Source: an uncultured Alphaproteobacteria bacterium (lineage in GTDB: Bacteria > Pseudomonadota > Alphaproteobacteria > Rs-D84). From it: 37,694 bases of DNA. The notes below the pieces were generated by a model that saw nothing but the letters and a program-made list of their open reading frames with translations, did no database searches and had not been told where the DNA came from. The translations under genes were made by a program, and so were the position numbers. Shown here piece after piece: positions 28,843-37,694 of this stretch (position 1 is its first letter; each line of letters opens with the position of its first letter). The DNA lies in contig CAMOFE010000004.1 in NCBI GenBank assembly GCA_946613195.1, forward strand, positions 1-37,694, read 5' to 3'.

Positions 28843-29778
28843 ATGAGAAAAAACATCACTGTTTATGAACATATTCGCAGTAATAATATCAAGACCATGA
28901 TATTGGTGGCATTGTTTCCAATTATATTTATTGCGCTGATATTTTTATTTACTTGGATTGTTGTGCCAATGAATCAGGCATTGGAAACCACGGTCCAGGT
29001 TGCCGTACCGACAATCATTGCTTGCATATCTTGGATGATAATATCGTGGGCATTTGGTGATTCAATGATGTTGGGGTCTGTTGGCGCACACGAAATACAC
29101 GACCGTGACCCAAAATACCGCGAAGTATTTCGCAGTGTTGAAAATGTCGCAATCGCGGCGGGCCTGCCATGTCCACGTGTTTATATTATTGACGATGATT
29201 CTATGAACGCGTTTGCCACGGGGCGAACACCGCGTGATGCATCAGTTGCATTAACGCGCGGTATAATTCGGCGATTGGACAAATTGGAACTGGAAGGGGT
29301 CATCGCACACGAAATGGCGCATATTGGCAATCGCGACATACGATTAGATATGCTGTTAATAACGGGTGTCGGTGTTACGGTTTTTGCGGCAGATTTATTA
29401 CTGCGTATGGCAATGTCTGGTACACGCATCAGCAACGATAACGATAATCGTGGCAATGGCGCAGCAATTTTGCTTATGGTGTGGGCAGCATTTATGGTGT
29501 TTAATTTAATAATAACACCGATTTTAAGAATGGCAATTTCCAGAAAACGCGAATTTGTCGCCGATGCAACCGGGGCACAAATAACCAGAAACCCACACGC
29601 ATTGGCAAACGCACTGCGCAAAATCAGCACCGACAGTCGCGTTGAATCAATGGATAAAGTAAAATCTATGGCGGCGGTTTGTATTGAAAACCCGGGTCCA
29701 CGTGAATTTATCGGCGAAATTTTCGCGACCCACCCCCCAGTCGCCGAACGCATCAAACGATTAGAACAAATGGGATAA
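28843..29778 (+). CDS. htpX: M48 membrane protease HtpX
   Basis: GVIAHEMAHIGNRDIR; SVGAHEIHD; YIIDDDSMNAFATGR. Confidence 0.95.
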   Translation: MRKNITVYEHIRSNNIKTMILVALFPIIFIALIFLFTWIVVPMNQALETTVQVAVPTIIACISWMIISWAFGDSMMLGSVGAHEIHDRDPKYREVFRSVENVAIAAGLPCPRVYIIDDDSMNAFATGRTPRDASVALTRGIIRRLDKLELEGVIAHEMAHIGNRDIRLDMLLITGVGVTVFAADLLLRMAMSGTRISNDNDNRGNGAAILLMVWAAFMVFNLIITPILRMAISRKREFVADATGAQITRNPHALANALRKISTDSRVESMDKVKSMAAVCIENPGPREFIGEIFATHPPVAERIKRLEQMG

Positions 29779-29780
29779 AA

Positions 29781-29815
29781 AAACACCCGAATTAATTATC
29801 GGGTGTTTTGATTTT
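29781..29815 (+). terminator. Terminator between convergent htpX and tdk
   Basis: AAACACCCGA-ATTAATTA-TCGGGTGTTT then T-rich. Confidence 0.8.
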
Positions 29816-30371
29816 TATAGAACTGGTTATAATGCATTCGGCATACGGATTTATAATTACCATCCCCCAGTTCAATTTGCTGGCCGGCACGAACAACATT
29901 ACCCGATGAATCAAAACGCAAATGATGCGTCGCCATTTTCATACAACCATGAATTTGACAATTAGATGCCATGGCATGCAATTTTGCCCCAACCGCAACC
30001 AATCGTGCCGATGCAGGAAACAGTTTTTCATTGCTGTCCACCATCAGCCCATAACACATAACTATCTTGTTTTGCGTATCGGCAATATGTACCAGTTTAT
30101 CTATATCAGACGGCGAAAAGAATTGTACTTCATCAACTAAAATTACTTTTGTTTCGGCATCTGACGACCAATGTTCCAGATTTTCTAATGCCGTTGCATC
30201 AACAGACAAACCAATTCGCGAATCTATTGTTGTTGCGCCAAAACGCGTATCTGTGGATGGCTTAATCACTTCGGTTGCGACACCATTTTTGCGAAAATTA
30301 TATGCATTGATAATAAGTTGCGCCGACTTAGAACTGCCCATTACGCCATAATGAAAATGCAAATTCGCCAT
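29796..30371 (-). CDS. tdk: Thymidine kinase
   Basis: HYGVMGSSKSAQLI, VILVDEVQFF. Confidence 0.93.
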   Translation of the reverse strand: MANLHFHYGVMGSSKSAQLIINAYNFRKNGVATEVIKPSTDTRFGATTIDSRIGLSVDATALENLEHWSSDAETKVILVDEVQFFSPSDIDKLVHIADTQNKIVMCYGLMVDSNEKLFPASARLVAVGAKLHAMASNCQIHGCMKMATHHLRFDSSGNVVRAGQQIELGDGNYKSVCRMHYNQFYKNQNTR

Positions 30372-30383
30372 GACCGCCCCCTT

Positions 30384-30839
30384 TTATTTTTCCAGTTTAT
30401 CCAAAATAGAATTTAATTTATCTAACGAACTGTTCGCGCATCCCCGACCGCGCCATGATAAAATTTCTTCATTGGTTGTCTGGTCTGCGATAGATACATT
30501 AAAATTCCACCACCAAAACCCATTGAAAACACACCAAATTGGGAAAAACTTTTCCCTTCTTTCGCGCACCTTTACAATATATCGTGCGTTTGATGGTACA
30601 GATGCCGTATCTATTTCAATATCTTCGTCATCACCAGACATACCGCGCGTTGAACGCATACGCCCAACAACAACATTATAACCCCGTTCTTCCATTACTT
30701 CTTTTATACTGCGCCGCATAGAATAGCCACCCCTGTCCGCATAAAACACTTTATTCGTATCCAAACTATGCGGTTTCATATACACACTATTACACCCAAC
30801 AAGCGCAAAAAGACAGATTAACAAAATTCGCGGTTTCAT
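30384..30839 (-). CDS. Small lipoprotein, hypothetical
   Basis: Lipobox LFALVGC; start taken at MKPRILLI. Confidence 0.7.
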   Translation of the reverse strand: MKPRILLICLFALVGCNSVYMKPHSLDTNKVFYADRGGYSMRRSIKEVMEERGYNVVVGRMRSTRGMSGDDEDIEIDTASVPSNARYIVKVRERREKFFPIWCVFNGFWWWNFNVSIADQTTNEEILSWRGRGCANSSLDKLNSILDKLEK

Positions 30840-30956
30840 ACCCATTCACCTTATATAAAGTTAAACATATATTAAACAGATAGGAATATTAACGCAAGTT
30901 ACTTTTATTTTTGTTTGATTTTTAGCCTTTCATATTTATAATTACAACCATTGTAC

Positions 30957-31033
30957 GTACCCATGGTGCAACTGGATAACACGTCACCCTCCGAAGGTGA
31001 AGACTGCAGGTTCGAATCCTGCTGGGTACGCCA
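30957..31033 (+). tRNA. tRNA-Arg(CCG)
   Basis: Acceptor GTACCCA/TGGGTAC, anticodon loop CTCCGAA, GGTTCGAATCC, encoded CCA. Confidence 0.94.
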
Positions 31034-31068
31034 TAAATTCAAGCCGACCGAATGGTCGGATTTAATTT
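31014..31068. repeat. 55-bp direct repeat, copy 1 (tRNA-Arg 3' end plus terminator)
   Basis: gaatcctgctgggtacgccataaattcaagccgaccgaatggtcggatttaattt. Confidence 0.97.
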
Positions 31069-31183
31069 ATGCTGCAAACCCACAGGATGAGAACCACAGG
31101 TGCGACAACAAGTAGATTTTGCAAGTAAAAACGCAGCAAAATCGTTACGGTTGCCCCGCAGCCAGCATATATGCTGTGCGAGG

Positions 31184-31238
31184 GAATCCTGCTGGGTACG
31201 CCATAAATTCAAGCCGACCGAATGGTCGGATTTAATTT
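31184..31238. repeat. 55-bp direct repeat, copy 2
   Basis: Identical to 31014-31068, offset 170 bp. Confidence 0.97.
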
Positions 31239-32054
31239 TTATTCATTGAATACAAGTTTTTCACGATTATCTGGGAACATCTGGTCAAAACGATTAATTA
31301 TATCACCCATTACAAAACTGACATAGTTGCGGGCGCGATTAATACATTCTTGGGGGACACCATAATATGCATCGGCAATACTGCCAGTAATTGCCGCAAT
31401 TGTATCACTGTCGCCACCAATGGAAATCGCATTACGAATTGCATCTTCAAATGATTCTGATTCCAAAAATGCCGCGATTGCCTGGGGGACACTGCCCTGG
31501 CAAGACACATCAAAGTGATAATCATCGCGTATTTCATCCAGACAAAAATCAATTTTATAATAATTATCATTTATATACTGGCGAATATCATCCTTGCAGA
31601 CACCAGCACGTGCCATAAATATCGCCACCGCAACAGATTCCGCACCCTTTAACCCTTCGGGATGATTATGTGTAACCGCAGTTACCTGATATGCAAATTT
31701 TTTGGCTTCTGTCAGATTAGCCGCGGCAAAACCGCATGCACTGACACGCATTGCCGCACCATTTCCATAACTGTTATAAGGGACAGGATTGTCTGCCCAA
31801 ATCCAATCACGAAAACCGCCACCATATCCACGATGCTGGTACATACGGCCGAACCAACGCATATATTTAATCGCCAATTCGCCCAAGTCTGCCCCAGTTG
31901 TCCGATGTTCCATAATTGCACGCGCAATCGCGACAGTCATAACACTGTCATCGGTAAAGCGACAATCGCCATGAAACAATGCAAATCGCTTATCTTTGAT
32001 ATTATTCCATTCAAATCGCGAACCGACAATATCACCAACAATTGCACCCCACAT
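31239..32054 (-). CDS. ADP-ribosylglycohydrolase family protein
   Basis: GAIVGDIVGSRFEW, FTDDSVMTVAIARAI, SIGGDSDTIAAITGSIADAYYG. Confidence 0.92.
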   Translation of the reverse strand: MWGAIVGDIVGSRFEWNNIKDKRFALFHGDCRFTDDSVMTVAIARAIMEHRTTGADLGELAIKYMRWFGRMYQHRGYGGGFRDWIWADNPVPYNSYGNGAAMRVSACGFAAANLTEAKKFAYQVTAVTHNHPEGLKGAESVAVAIFMARAGVCKDDIRQYINDNYYKIDFCLDEIRDDYHFDVSCQGSVPQAIAAFLESESFEDAIRNAISIGGDSDTIAAITGSIADAYYGVPQECINRARNYVSFVMGDIINRFDQMFPDNREKLVFNE

Positions 32055-32119
32055 ATAAAATCCTTTTTATATTTTCAGATTAACACACGCATAACGAATG
32101 TCAATAATCTATATCGTAC

Positions 32120-32156
32120 AACCAAAAAAAACACCGCCGGTGGCGGTTTTTTGGTT
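32120..32156 (-). terminator. Terminator of prfA
   Basis: ACCGCC-GGT-GGCGGT stem flanked by A-run/T-run. Confidence 0.75.
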
Positions 32157-33221
32157 TTATTCCATATTGGCAAGGCGTTCCAGTTGATCCGCGGTGATTA
32201 ACGCATCTATCATTTCGTCCAATGCCGGCCCACCTGCCAAAATATCATCCAATTTATATAATGTTAATTTAATTCTGTGGTCGGTTACGCGTTGTTCTGG
32301 GAAATTATAAGTGCGAATTTTTTCACTGCGGTCGCCACTGCCCACCATACTCTTACGCGATGCATCGCGCGCACTCATTTCTTCATTACGTTGTTTTTCA
32401 TATAATTTAGAACGCAAAATCGCCATGGCGGTTGCCTTGTTCTGAATCTGGCTGCGTTCGTTTTGACACGTTACAACAATACCTGTGGGAAAGTGTGTTA
32501 TACGCACCGCAGAATCAGTCTTGTTAACATGTTGACCGCCGGCCCCAGATGCACGAAAAACATCAATACGAATATCTTTGTCATCAATGATTACGTCTAT
32601 ATCTTTTGCCTCGGGCATAACGGCAACAGATGCCGCAGATGTATGAATACGACCGGACGCCTCGGTTTCTGGGACACGTTGAACGCGATGGATGCCAGAC
32701 TCAAATTTCAGGCGCGCATACGCACCGACACCATCAACCTTGAACACAACTTCTTTATATCCACGCAACGATGTTGCGTTTTCTTCCACCACTTCTATTT
32801 TCCAACCCATGCGCATTGCGTATGATTTGTATTGATTATATAAATCCCCCGCAAACAGTGCAGATTCTTCACCACCAACACCCGCACGAATTTCCATAAT
32901 CGCACTGTTATCGTCCGCTGCATCACGTGGCAACAGCGCAATTTGTAATTGTTTTTCAATATCTGGCAACTTGTGATTTAATTCAACCAGTTGCTCGTTC
33001 GCGATATCACGCAATTCGGCATCATGTTGCATTTCTGTTGCATCTTTGATACCGGCGACAACTTGAAAATATTCATTTATCAGCGGCACAATTTCAGATA
33101 ATCGCGAATATTCACGCGACAGTTTTGCCAATTCATCCCCTGACAATTCCCCAGTATTCATTTGCGTTTCTATTTCAGATGCACGCGTTAAAATATCTTG
33201 TAATTTTTGTTCTATTATCAT
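32157..33221 (-). CDS. prfA: Peptide chain release factor 1
   Basis: RASGAGGQHVNKTDSAVRITHFPTGIVV; PETEASGRIHTSAASVAVMPE. Confidence 0.95.
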   Translation of the reverse strand: MIIEQKLQDILTRASEIETQMNTGELSGDELAKLSREYSRLSEIVPLINEYFQVVAGIKDATEMQHDAELRDIANEQLVELNHKLPDIEKQLQIALLPRDAADDNSAIMEIRAGVGGEESALFAGDLYNQYKSYAMRMGWKIEVVEENATSLRGYKEVVFKVDGVGAYARLKFESGIHRVQRVPETEASGRIHTSAASVAVMPEAKDIDVIIDDKDIRIDVFRASGAGGQHVNKTDSAVRITHFPTGIVVTCQNERSQIQNKATAMAILRSKLYEKQRNEEMSARDASRKSMVGSGDRSEKIRTYNFPEQRVTDHRIKLTLYKLDDILAGGPALDEMIDALITADQLERLANME

Positions 33222-33223
33222 TT

Positions 33224-34525
33224 TTATATATTCTTTATGTGTTTTATTGTGTCCGCCAAAGACATTTGCGACTGGGCCCCTGATTGCATATTTTTGACAG
33301 CAATCATTTTATTTTTTGATTCATCTTCGCCGATTATCAGACTGAATCTGGCCGATATTTTATCTGCATATTCAATTTGATTCTTGAACTTTTTATCTGT
33401 ATCCAAATACACCACCGTGGCTATATTTTCATCGCGCAATGCATTTACAACATTAAACGCATACGCAACATTTTCATTTCCCATAACCAGTACAGCCGCG
33501 TCAACCGGTGATAAAAAACGCGACAAATCTAGCTGATTATTTTCCATCAGCGCAACAAACATACGCGAAAAACCAATTGCGGCACCAACACCTATTATTT
33601 TAGTCTTGCTGAATTTACCCGCTAAATCTGCATAGCGACCGCCACCCGCCGCCGTTCCCAATTCTGGATGCTTTGCCAACTTAAACTCAAAAACCAGCCC
33701 TGTATAATATGCCAACCCGCGTGTCGTGCCCAGGTCAATTCGCGCATCCGCCACGCCAAAATCAGACAGGGTTTGCATAAAGTTTTTTAGTTCCGAAATC
33801 GCAGAATCCAAGTTGACAGATTTGTTTACAAAAAACTCATACCCATTTGTAAACACTGATTTTATCTGATTTTCTTTATTCGCATCCCCTAACGTGTCAG
33901 TCAACCCAGCGGCGAATTCTTCATCGCCCATTTTTTCGCGTTTATCAATCAAGACAAACACATCTTTCTTTTGTGCATCGGTCAAATCCAAATACTGAAA
34001 TAATGCATCCCAAAATGGACGCGAACCGACATTAACATAATGTGGCCCAACAAATTCTGACACTGAATTTAATGCGCGTGAAATCACAGAAATTATTTCT
34101 GCATCATAATTCGTGGACAGTGAATTTATGCCCATAATATCCATATCCATCTGATAGAATTCGCGATACCGTCCCCGCTGTGCACGTTCACCACGATAAC
34201 GTTTAGAAAATTGCGATGCGCGAAAAGGAAAAGTTAAATCGTTCAAGTGCCCCGCCACATATCGCGCCAGACCAACCGTTCCATCATACCGCAATCCCAT
34301 TTTTGTATCGCCTTTTTGGAACAAAAACATCTGGGTTTCAATTTCATCCCAGTTATCTTTATCGGTCAAAACCTCGGCCCGTTCAATCGCCGGTAAATCC
34401 AACATATTAAAACCAGATGTTTTCAACACACCCAACATACGCGATGCACATTCATCAAACAGACGCTGTTGTGCTGGCAATAATTCAATAAATCCTGATA
34501 ATGGTTTTGTTGGTTTCAAGTCCAT
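33224..34525 (-). CDS. hisS: Histidyl-tRNA synthetase
   Basis: LRYDGTVGLARYVA, QFSKRYRGERAQRGRYREFYQMDMDI, GGGRYADL. Confidence 0.94.
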   Translation of the reverse strand: MDLKPTKPLSGFIELLPAQQRLFDECASRMLGVLKTSGFNMLDLPAIERAEVLTDKDNWDEIETQMFLFQKGDTKMGLRYDGTVGLARYVAGHLNDLTFPFRASQFSKRYRGERAQRGRYREFYQMDMDIMGINSLSTNYDAEIISVISRALNSVSEFVGPHYVNVGSRPFWDALFQYLDLTDAQKKDVFVLIDKREKMGDEEFAAGLTDTLGDANKENQIKSVFTNGYEFFVNKSVNLDSAISELKNFMQTLSDFGVADARIDLGTTRGLAYYTGLVFEFKLAKHPELGTAAGGGRYADLAGKFSKTKIIGVGAAIGFSRMFVALMENNQLDLSRFLSPVDAAVLVMGNENVAYAFNVVNALRDENIATVVYLDTDKKFKNQIEYADKISARFSLIIGEDESKNKMIAVKNMQSGAQSQMSLADTIKHIKNI

Positions 34526-34674
34526 GATTTACACCTTTGTTTAGAATTAGAAAAATAAATGCGAAATATGCACGCTAGCAATGCGTGTGATGAAATAAAG
34601 ATAAAAAACAAATATTATTTGTTCCCATAACAATCATTATTTTATGTAAAATATTTACAAAAATCAAGCGCAGA

Positions 34675-35373
34675 TTACAAATACTGATGCAAACTGGTGC
34701 CATTTTGTGTTAACCATCGCTTTGCGCGTTCTACCCCAAATCCGTACAATTCGCGCACAGTCGCCCAAAAATCGGGCGAATGATTCATATGTTTTGTATG
34801 TGCTAATTCATGCATAACAACATATCGCATAACATCATACGGCGCAAACGCCAACCGCCACGAAAAAGATATCGTCCCCGTTGTTGAACAAGACCCCCAA
34901 CGACTGTGCGTATCACGCAAAGAAATGCGTTTCGGATGATATTCACGTGGGGTGCTGGCGATTATTTTTTTAATTTCTGATAATAATTCAGCCTTGGCAA
35001 AATCACGTACACGTCGTGAAAACATATCTGCCCCACCCCCAATAATTAACGCCGTACCATCACGCGAATACGCATTAGAACGCATATCTGGATTATGTAC
35101 CAACATCACACGCCGCCCCAACAAATCTAAATACATACCGGGACGTATTTCCATATGTTTCGGTGCATTTGCGAAAATCCGTTCCAGCCATTTTCGCTTT
35201 TGCTCTACAAAACGCAATGCCGCCCCATCTGATGTCAGCCATGGCTTTGATATATGAATTTCGCGCAACGGCATAACACGCGGTCGCATTGTAATATTAC
35301 GCACCCCGCGGCGCGTTGTAATTATAATCGGAATATTTTCGCCAGACGATAAAACAAACACACTATCAGACAT
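34675..35373 (-). CDS. YgjP-like metallopeptidase
   Basis: RWGSCSTTGTISFSWRLAFAPYDVMRYVVMHELAHTKHMNHSPDFW. Confidence 0.9.
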   Translation of the reverse strand: MSDSVFVLSSGENIPIIITTRRGVRNITMRPRVMPLREIHISKPWLTSDGAALRFVEQKRKWLERIFANAPKHMEIRPGMYLDLLGRRVMLVHNPDMRSNAYSRDGTALIIGGGADMFSRRVRDFAKAELLSEIKKIIASTPREYHPKRISLRDTHSRWGSCSTTGTISFSWRLAFAPYDVMRYVVMHELAHTKHMNHSPDFWATVRELYGFGVERAKRWLTQNGTSLHQYL

Positions 35374-37157
35374 TATTTTATTTTCAGTTCTATATCACGC
35401 GCAATTGCATCTGCATCAAACCCACAGTGCCGATATACATCTGCACCCGGACCAGATATTCCAAATTCGTTTATACCAACAACAGCATCTGCAAACTCAA
35501 ACCACGGGGTTGGACTGGATGCCTCTATTGCGAAAACTGTTCCGCGTAATATTGTTGCCTTGTATTGTGCATCTTGGGCACGAAAATCCGCAACTGACGG
35601 CATTGATACAACCTGGACAGTTGAGCCTAACTTTTCTGCCACCGCGATTGCCAATGATACCTCGGCACCGGTGGCGATAATTGTCGCACGAACATGCGCA
35701 CGCGCAGTTTTGCGAATAATATATGCGCCACGCCGCACATCTGTGCCAGATGGTGTGGGTATCATATCAAATTTTTGACGCGATAAAATAATACAGGTTG
35801 GCCGATTATTATCTGATAATGCACAACGCCATGCATACTCTACTTCTATTCCGTTACAAGGACGAAAAACATTCATATTAGGAATTAACCGCAATGATGG
35901 TAAATGTTCAATCGGCTGGTGCGTGGGACCGTCTTCGCCGACGGTAATGCTGTCGTGGGTTAAAACATAAATCACCGGCAAACCAGACATCGCAGACATA
36001 CGCATCGCGCCACGCATATAGTCAGAAAATACCAAGAAAGTAGACCCCACCACGCGCACCCCGGATGCCGCCATGCCATTCATAATCCCCGCCATTGCAT
36101 GTTCGCGCACACCATAATTGATATAGTTGCCAACGAAATTACCCGGCGCAATATCAACCGCCGATGCGGTGCGAATGTTTGTACTGTGCCCTAAATCCGC
36201 ACTGCCACAAATCAGATTCACACCGTTTTTTAATAATACATCCAGATACAATCCCGATAATTCGCGCGTTGATATATGCGCAGAATCTGGCATCCAATTT
36301 ATATCTGGGATATGAATTGTTTCTTTTTCTTCTTCAGCCGGCCAAATATGAGTATCCGCAAATTCACGCCACAAATCATAACCGCGTTTGCCAGAATATT
36401 TTTTGATTAAATCTGACAATTCACCATCCGGCAAACCGTACCCGTGTACACCCGCCATATTTGCCATTGACGACCCATTCCCCAGATTGGTTTTAACAGA
36501 TATAAACAACGGTAATCGCGCACGTGGCGCACCACGCAATATGCGATTTAATGTGTCAAAATCATCACCCGATGATTCCGCCACCGTCCAACCCGCCGCA
36601 CGCATACGCGATAAAACATCCAAATCTGTTTGTGCAACACCATCAATGGTCAGACCATTGTTATCCCACAACAAAACCAAATTATTTAATTTGTACCGAC
36701 CTGCGAACGCAATCGCTTCTTGTGCGATACCTTCGGACAAATCGCCATCACCACACAGGCAATAGACACGACCTGCACCGCCCTTGATTTTTTCTGCCAA
36801 CGCCATACCAACGGCGTTTGCAACACCCTGACCCAATGGCCCAGTCGTGGCAGACACCCCATGAATTCCATATTCTGGATGCCCCGGCAAACCGCCAATT
36901 TTGCGAAACTTATCCAATCGTTCAATATTATGACCCGATAATTTCAAGATAGAATATAACATTGCACTGCCGTGTCCCGCCGACAACACAAACCTGTCCA
37001 GACCAGGCTGTATAAAATTTGCATAAATTGTTGTTATAATATTTGCCGCACCCAACACAATACCCACATGCCCAGATTGCGCCGACAAAATCGCACGCAA
37101 TGCATCTGCGCGTACAGCATTTGACATTTCTGTTAAATCTTTGGAATCGTATGCCAT
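35373..37157 (-). CDS. tkt: Transketolase
   Basis: RFVLSAGHGSAMLYSILKLSGH, TTGPLGQGVANAVGMALAEK, GDGDLSEGIAQEA, YGVREHAMAGIMNGMA, THDSITVGEDGPTHQPIEHL. Confidence 0.94.
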   Translation of the reverse strand: MAYDSKDLTEMSNAVRADALRAILSAQSGHVGIVLGAANIITTIYANFIQPGLDRFVLSAGHGSAMLYSILKLSGHNIERLDKFRKIGGLPGHPEYGIHGVSATTGPLGQGVANAVGMALAEKIKGGAGRVYCLCGDGDLSEGIAQEAIAFAGRYKLNNLVLLWDNNGLTIDGVAQTDLDVLSRMRAAGWTVAESSGDDFDTLNRILRGAPRARLPLFISVKTNLGNGSSMANMAGVHGYGLPDGELSDLIKKYSGKRGYDLWREFADTHIWPAEEEKETIHIPDINWMPDSAHISTRELSGLYLDVLLKNGVNLICGSADLGHSTNIRTASAVDIAPGNFVGNYINYGVREHAMAGIMNGMAASGVRVVGSTFLVFSDYMRGAMRMSAMSGLPVIYVLTHDSITVGEDGPTHQPIEHLPSLRLIPNMNVFRPCNGIEVEYAWRCALSDNNRPTCIILSRQKFDMIPTPSGTDVRRGAYIIRKTARAHVRATIIATGAEVSLAIAVAEKLGSTVQVVSMPSVADFRAQDAQYKATILRGTVFAIEASSPTPWFEFADAVVGINEFGISGPGADVYRHCGFDADAIARDIELKIK

Positions 37158-37193
37158 TTTGTGATATTATATCATAAAAAGGATTTATAATAA

Positions 37194-37622
37194 ATGATAA
37201 AAATTTGGACAGATGGCAGTTGTCTGGGCAACCCGGGTCCTGGCGGATGGGCGTTCTTGGCAACAGATGGAAAGAACATTGCAGAACGTAGCGGTGGTGA
37301 AAAAAATACAACCAACAATCGTATGGAATTAATGGCAGTACTGAACGCAGTGCGTGCCGCCCACCGACACAACGAAATTGAAATCCATACCGACAGTCAA
37401 TATGTTAAAAACGGTATGACCCAATGGATGAAGAATTGGAAGCGAAATAATTGGCGCACATCAGATAAAAAACCTGTAAAAAATCAAGATTTGTGGATGG
37501 CACTGGATACCGCCACCGAACAAGTAAAAATACATTGGGTGTGGGTGCGTGGTCATAACGGCGAAGAATTTAACGAACGATGCGATGAATTGGCGCGCAC
37601 CGCCGCCGAAAAGATAAAATAA
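37194..37622 (+). CDS. rnhA: Ribonuclease HI
   Basis: IWTDGSCLGNPGPGGWAF, NNRMELMAVLNAV, VRGHNGEEFNERCDELA. Confidence 0.96.
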   Translation: MIKIWTDGSCLGNPGPGGWAFLATDGKNIAERSGGEKNTTNNRMELMAVLNAVRAAHRHNEIEIHTDSQYVKNGMTQWMKNWKRNNWRTSDKKPVKNQDLWMALDTATEQVKIHWVWVRGHNGEEFNERCDELARTAAEKIK

Positions 37623-37694
37623 TGAAAAAATATAATGTTGTGATTATTGGTGCGGGGGCGGCTGGATTGGCGGCTGCGGGCATGGCGCGCATGC
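37622..37694 (+). CDS. Partial NAD(P)/FAD-dependent oxidoreductase (runs off the window)
   Basis: MKKYNVVIIGAGAAGLAAAGMARM: Rossmann GxGxxG dinucleotide-binding start. Confidence 0.75.
   Translation, partial: MKKYNVVIIGAGAAGLAAAGMARM

Noticed and set aside
29181-29786. 201-aa minus-strand ORF opposite htpX
   Set aside because: Antisense of a strongly supported M48 protease gene.
30957-31238. Second tRNA gene in the downstream repeat
   Set aside because: Copy 2 has only the 3' 20 nt of the tRNA; no D-arm, anticodon arm or complete T-arm can be formed.

Overview
This window reads as a compact, AT-rich alphaproteobacterial chromosome segment. The lineage call rests on gcrA, the ybgC-tolQRA order, and small overlapping genes, and is inference. 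It carries mostly core genes: rnpB (RNase P RNA), leuS, mscL, aroK, a Lon-family ATPase, tsaB, rimI, a PIF1-like helicase, argS, an EnvZ/OmpR-like two-component pair, ruvB, ybgC-tolQRA, gcrA, an Smr protein, an M23 peptidase, htpX, tdk, prfA, hisS, a YgjP-like metallopeptidase, transketolase and rnhA, plus tRNA-CAT and tRNA-Arg(CCG). Between these lies a run of lineage-specific secreted proteins (20.1-24.2 kb) and an envelope-spanning PEPEP-linker protein. Five signals deserve most attention. (1) A Lon homologue has an intact N-domain and AAA+ module but ends where the Ser-Lys protease domain should start. (2) A ~502-bp four-helix-bundle (S23/Avd-like) gene cassette is bounded by inverted arrays of a 7-nt repeat. 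It lies beside a perfect 17-bp-arm hairpin and appears to supply the start codon and signal-peptide core of the next gene. (3) A perfect 55-bp direct repeat duplicates the 3' end and terminator of tRNA-Arg(CCG) 170 bp downstream, like an att scar. (4) An ~890-bp ORF-poor, G-depleted intergenic block contains three DnaA-box-like motifs. (5) A conserved FPKT-x-D-SF-D motif is shared by two secreted proteins. No CRISPR array, transposase, integrase or reverse transcriptase was seen.
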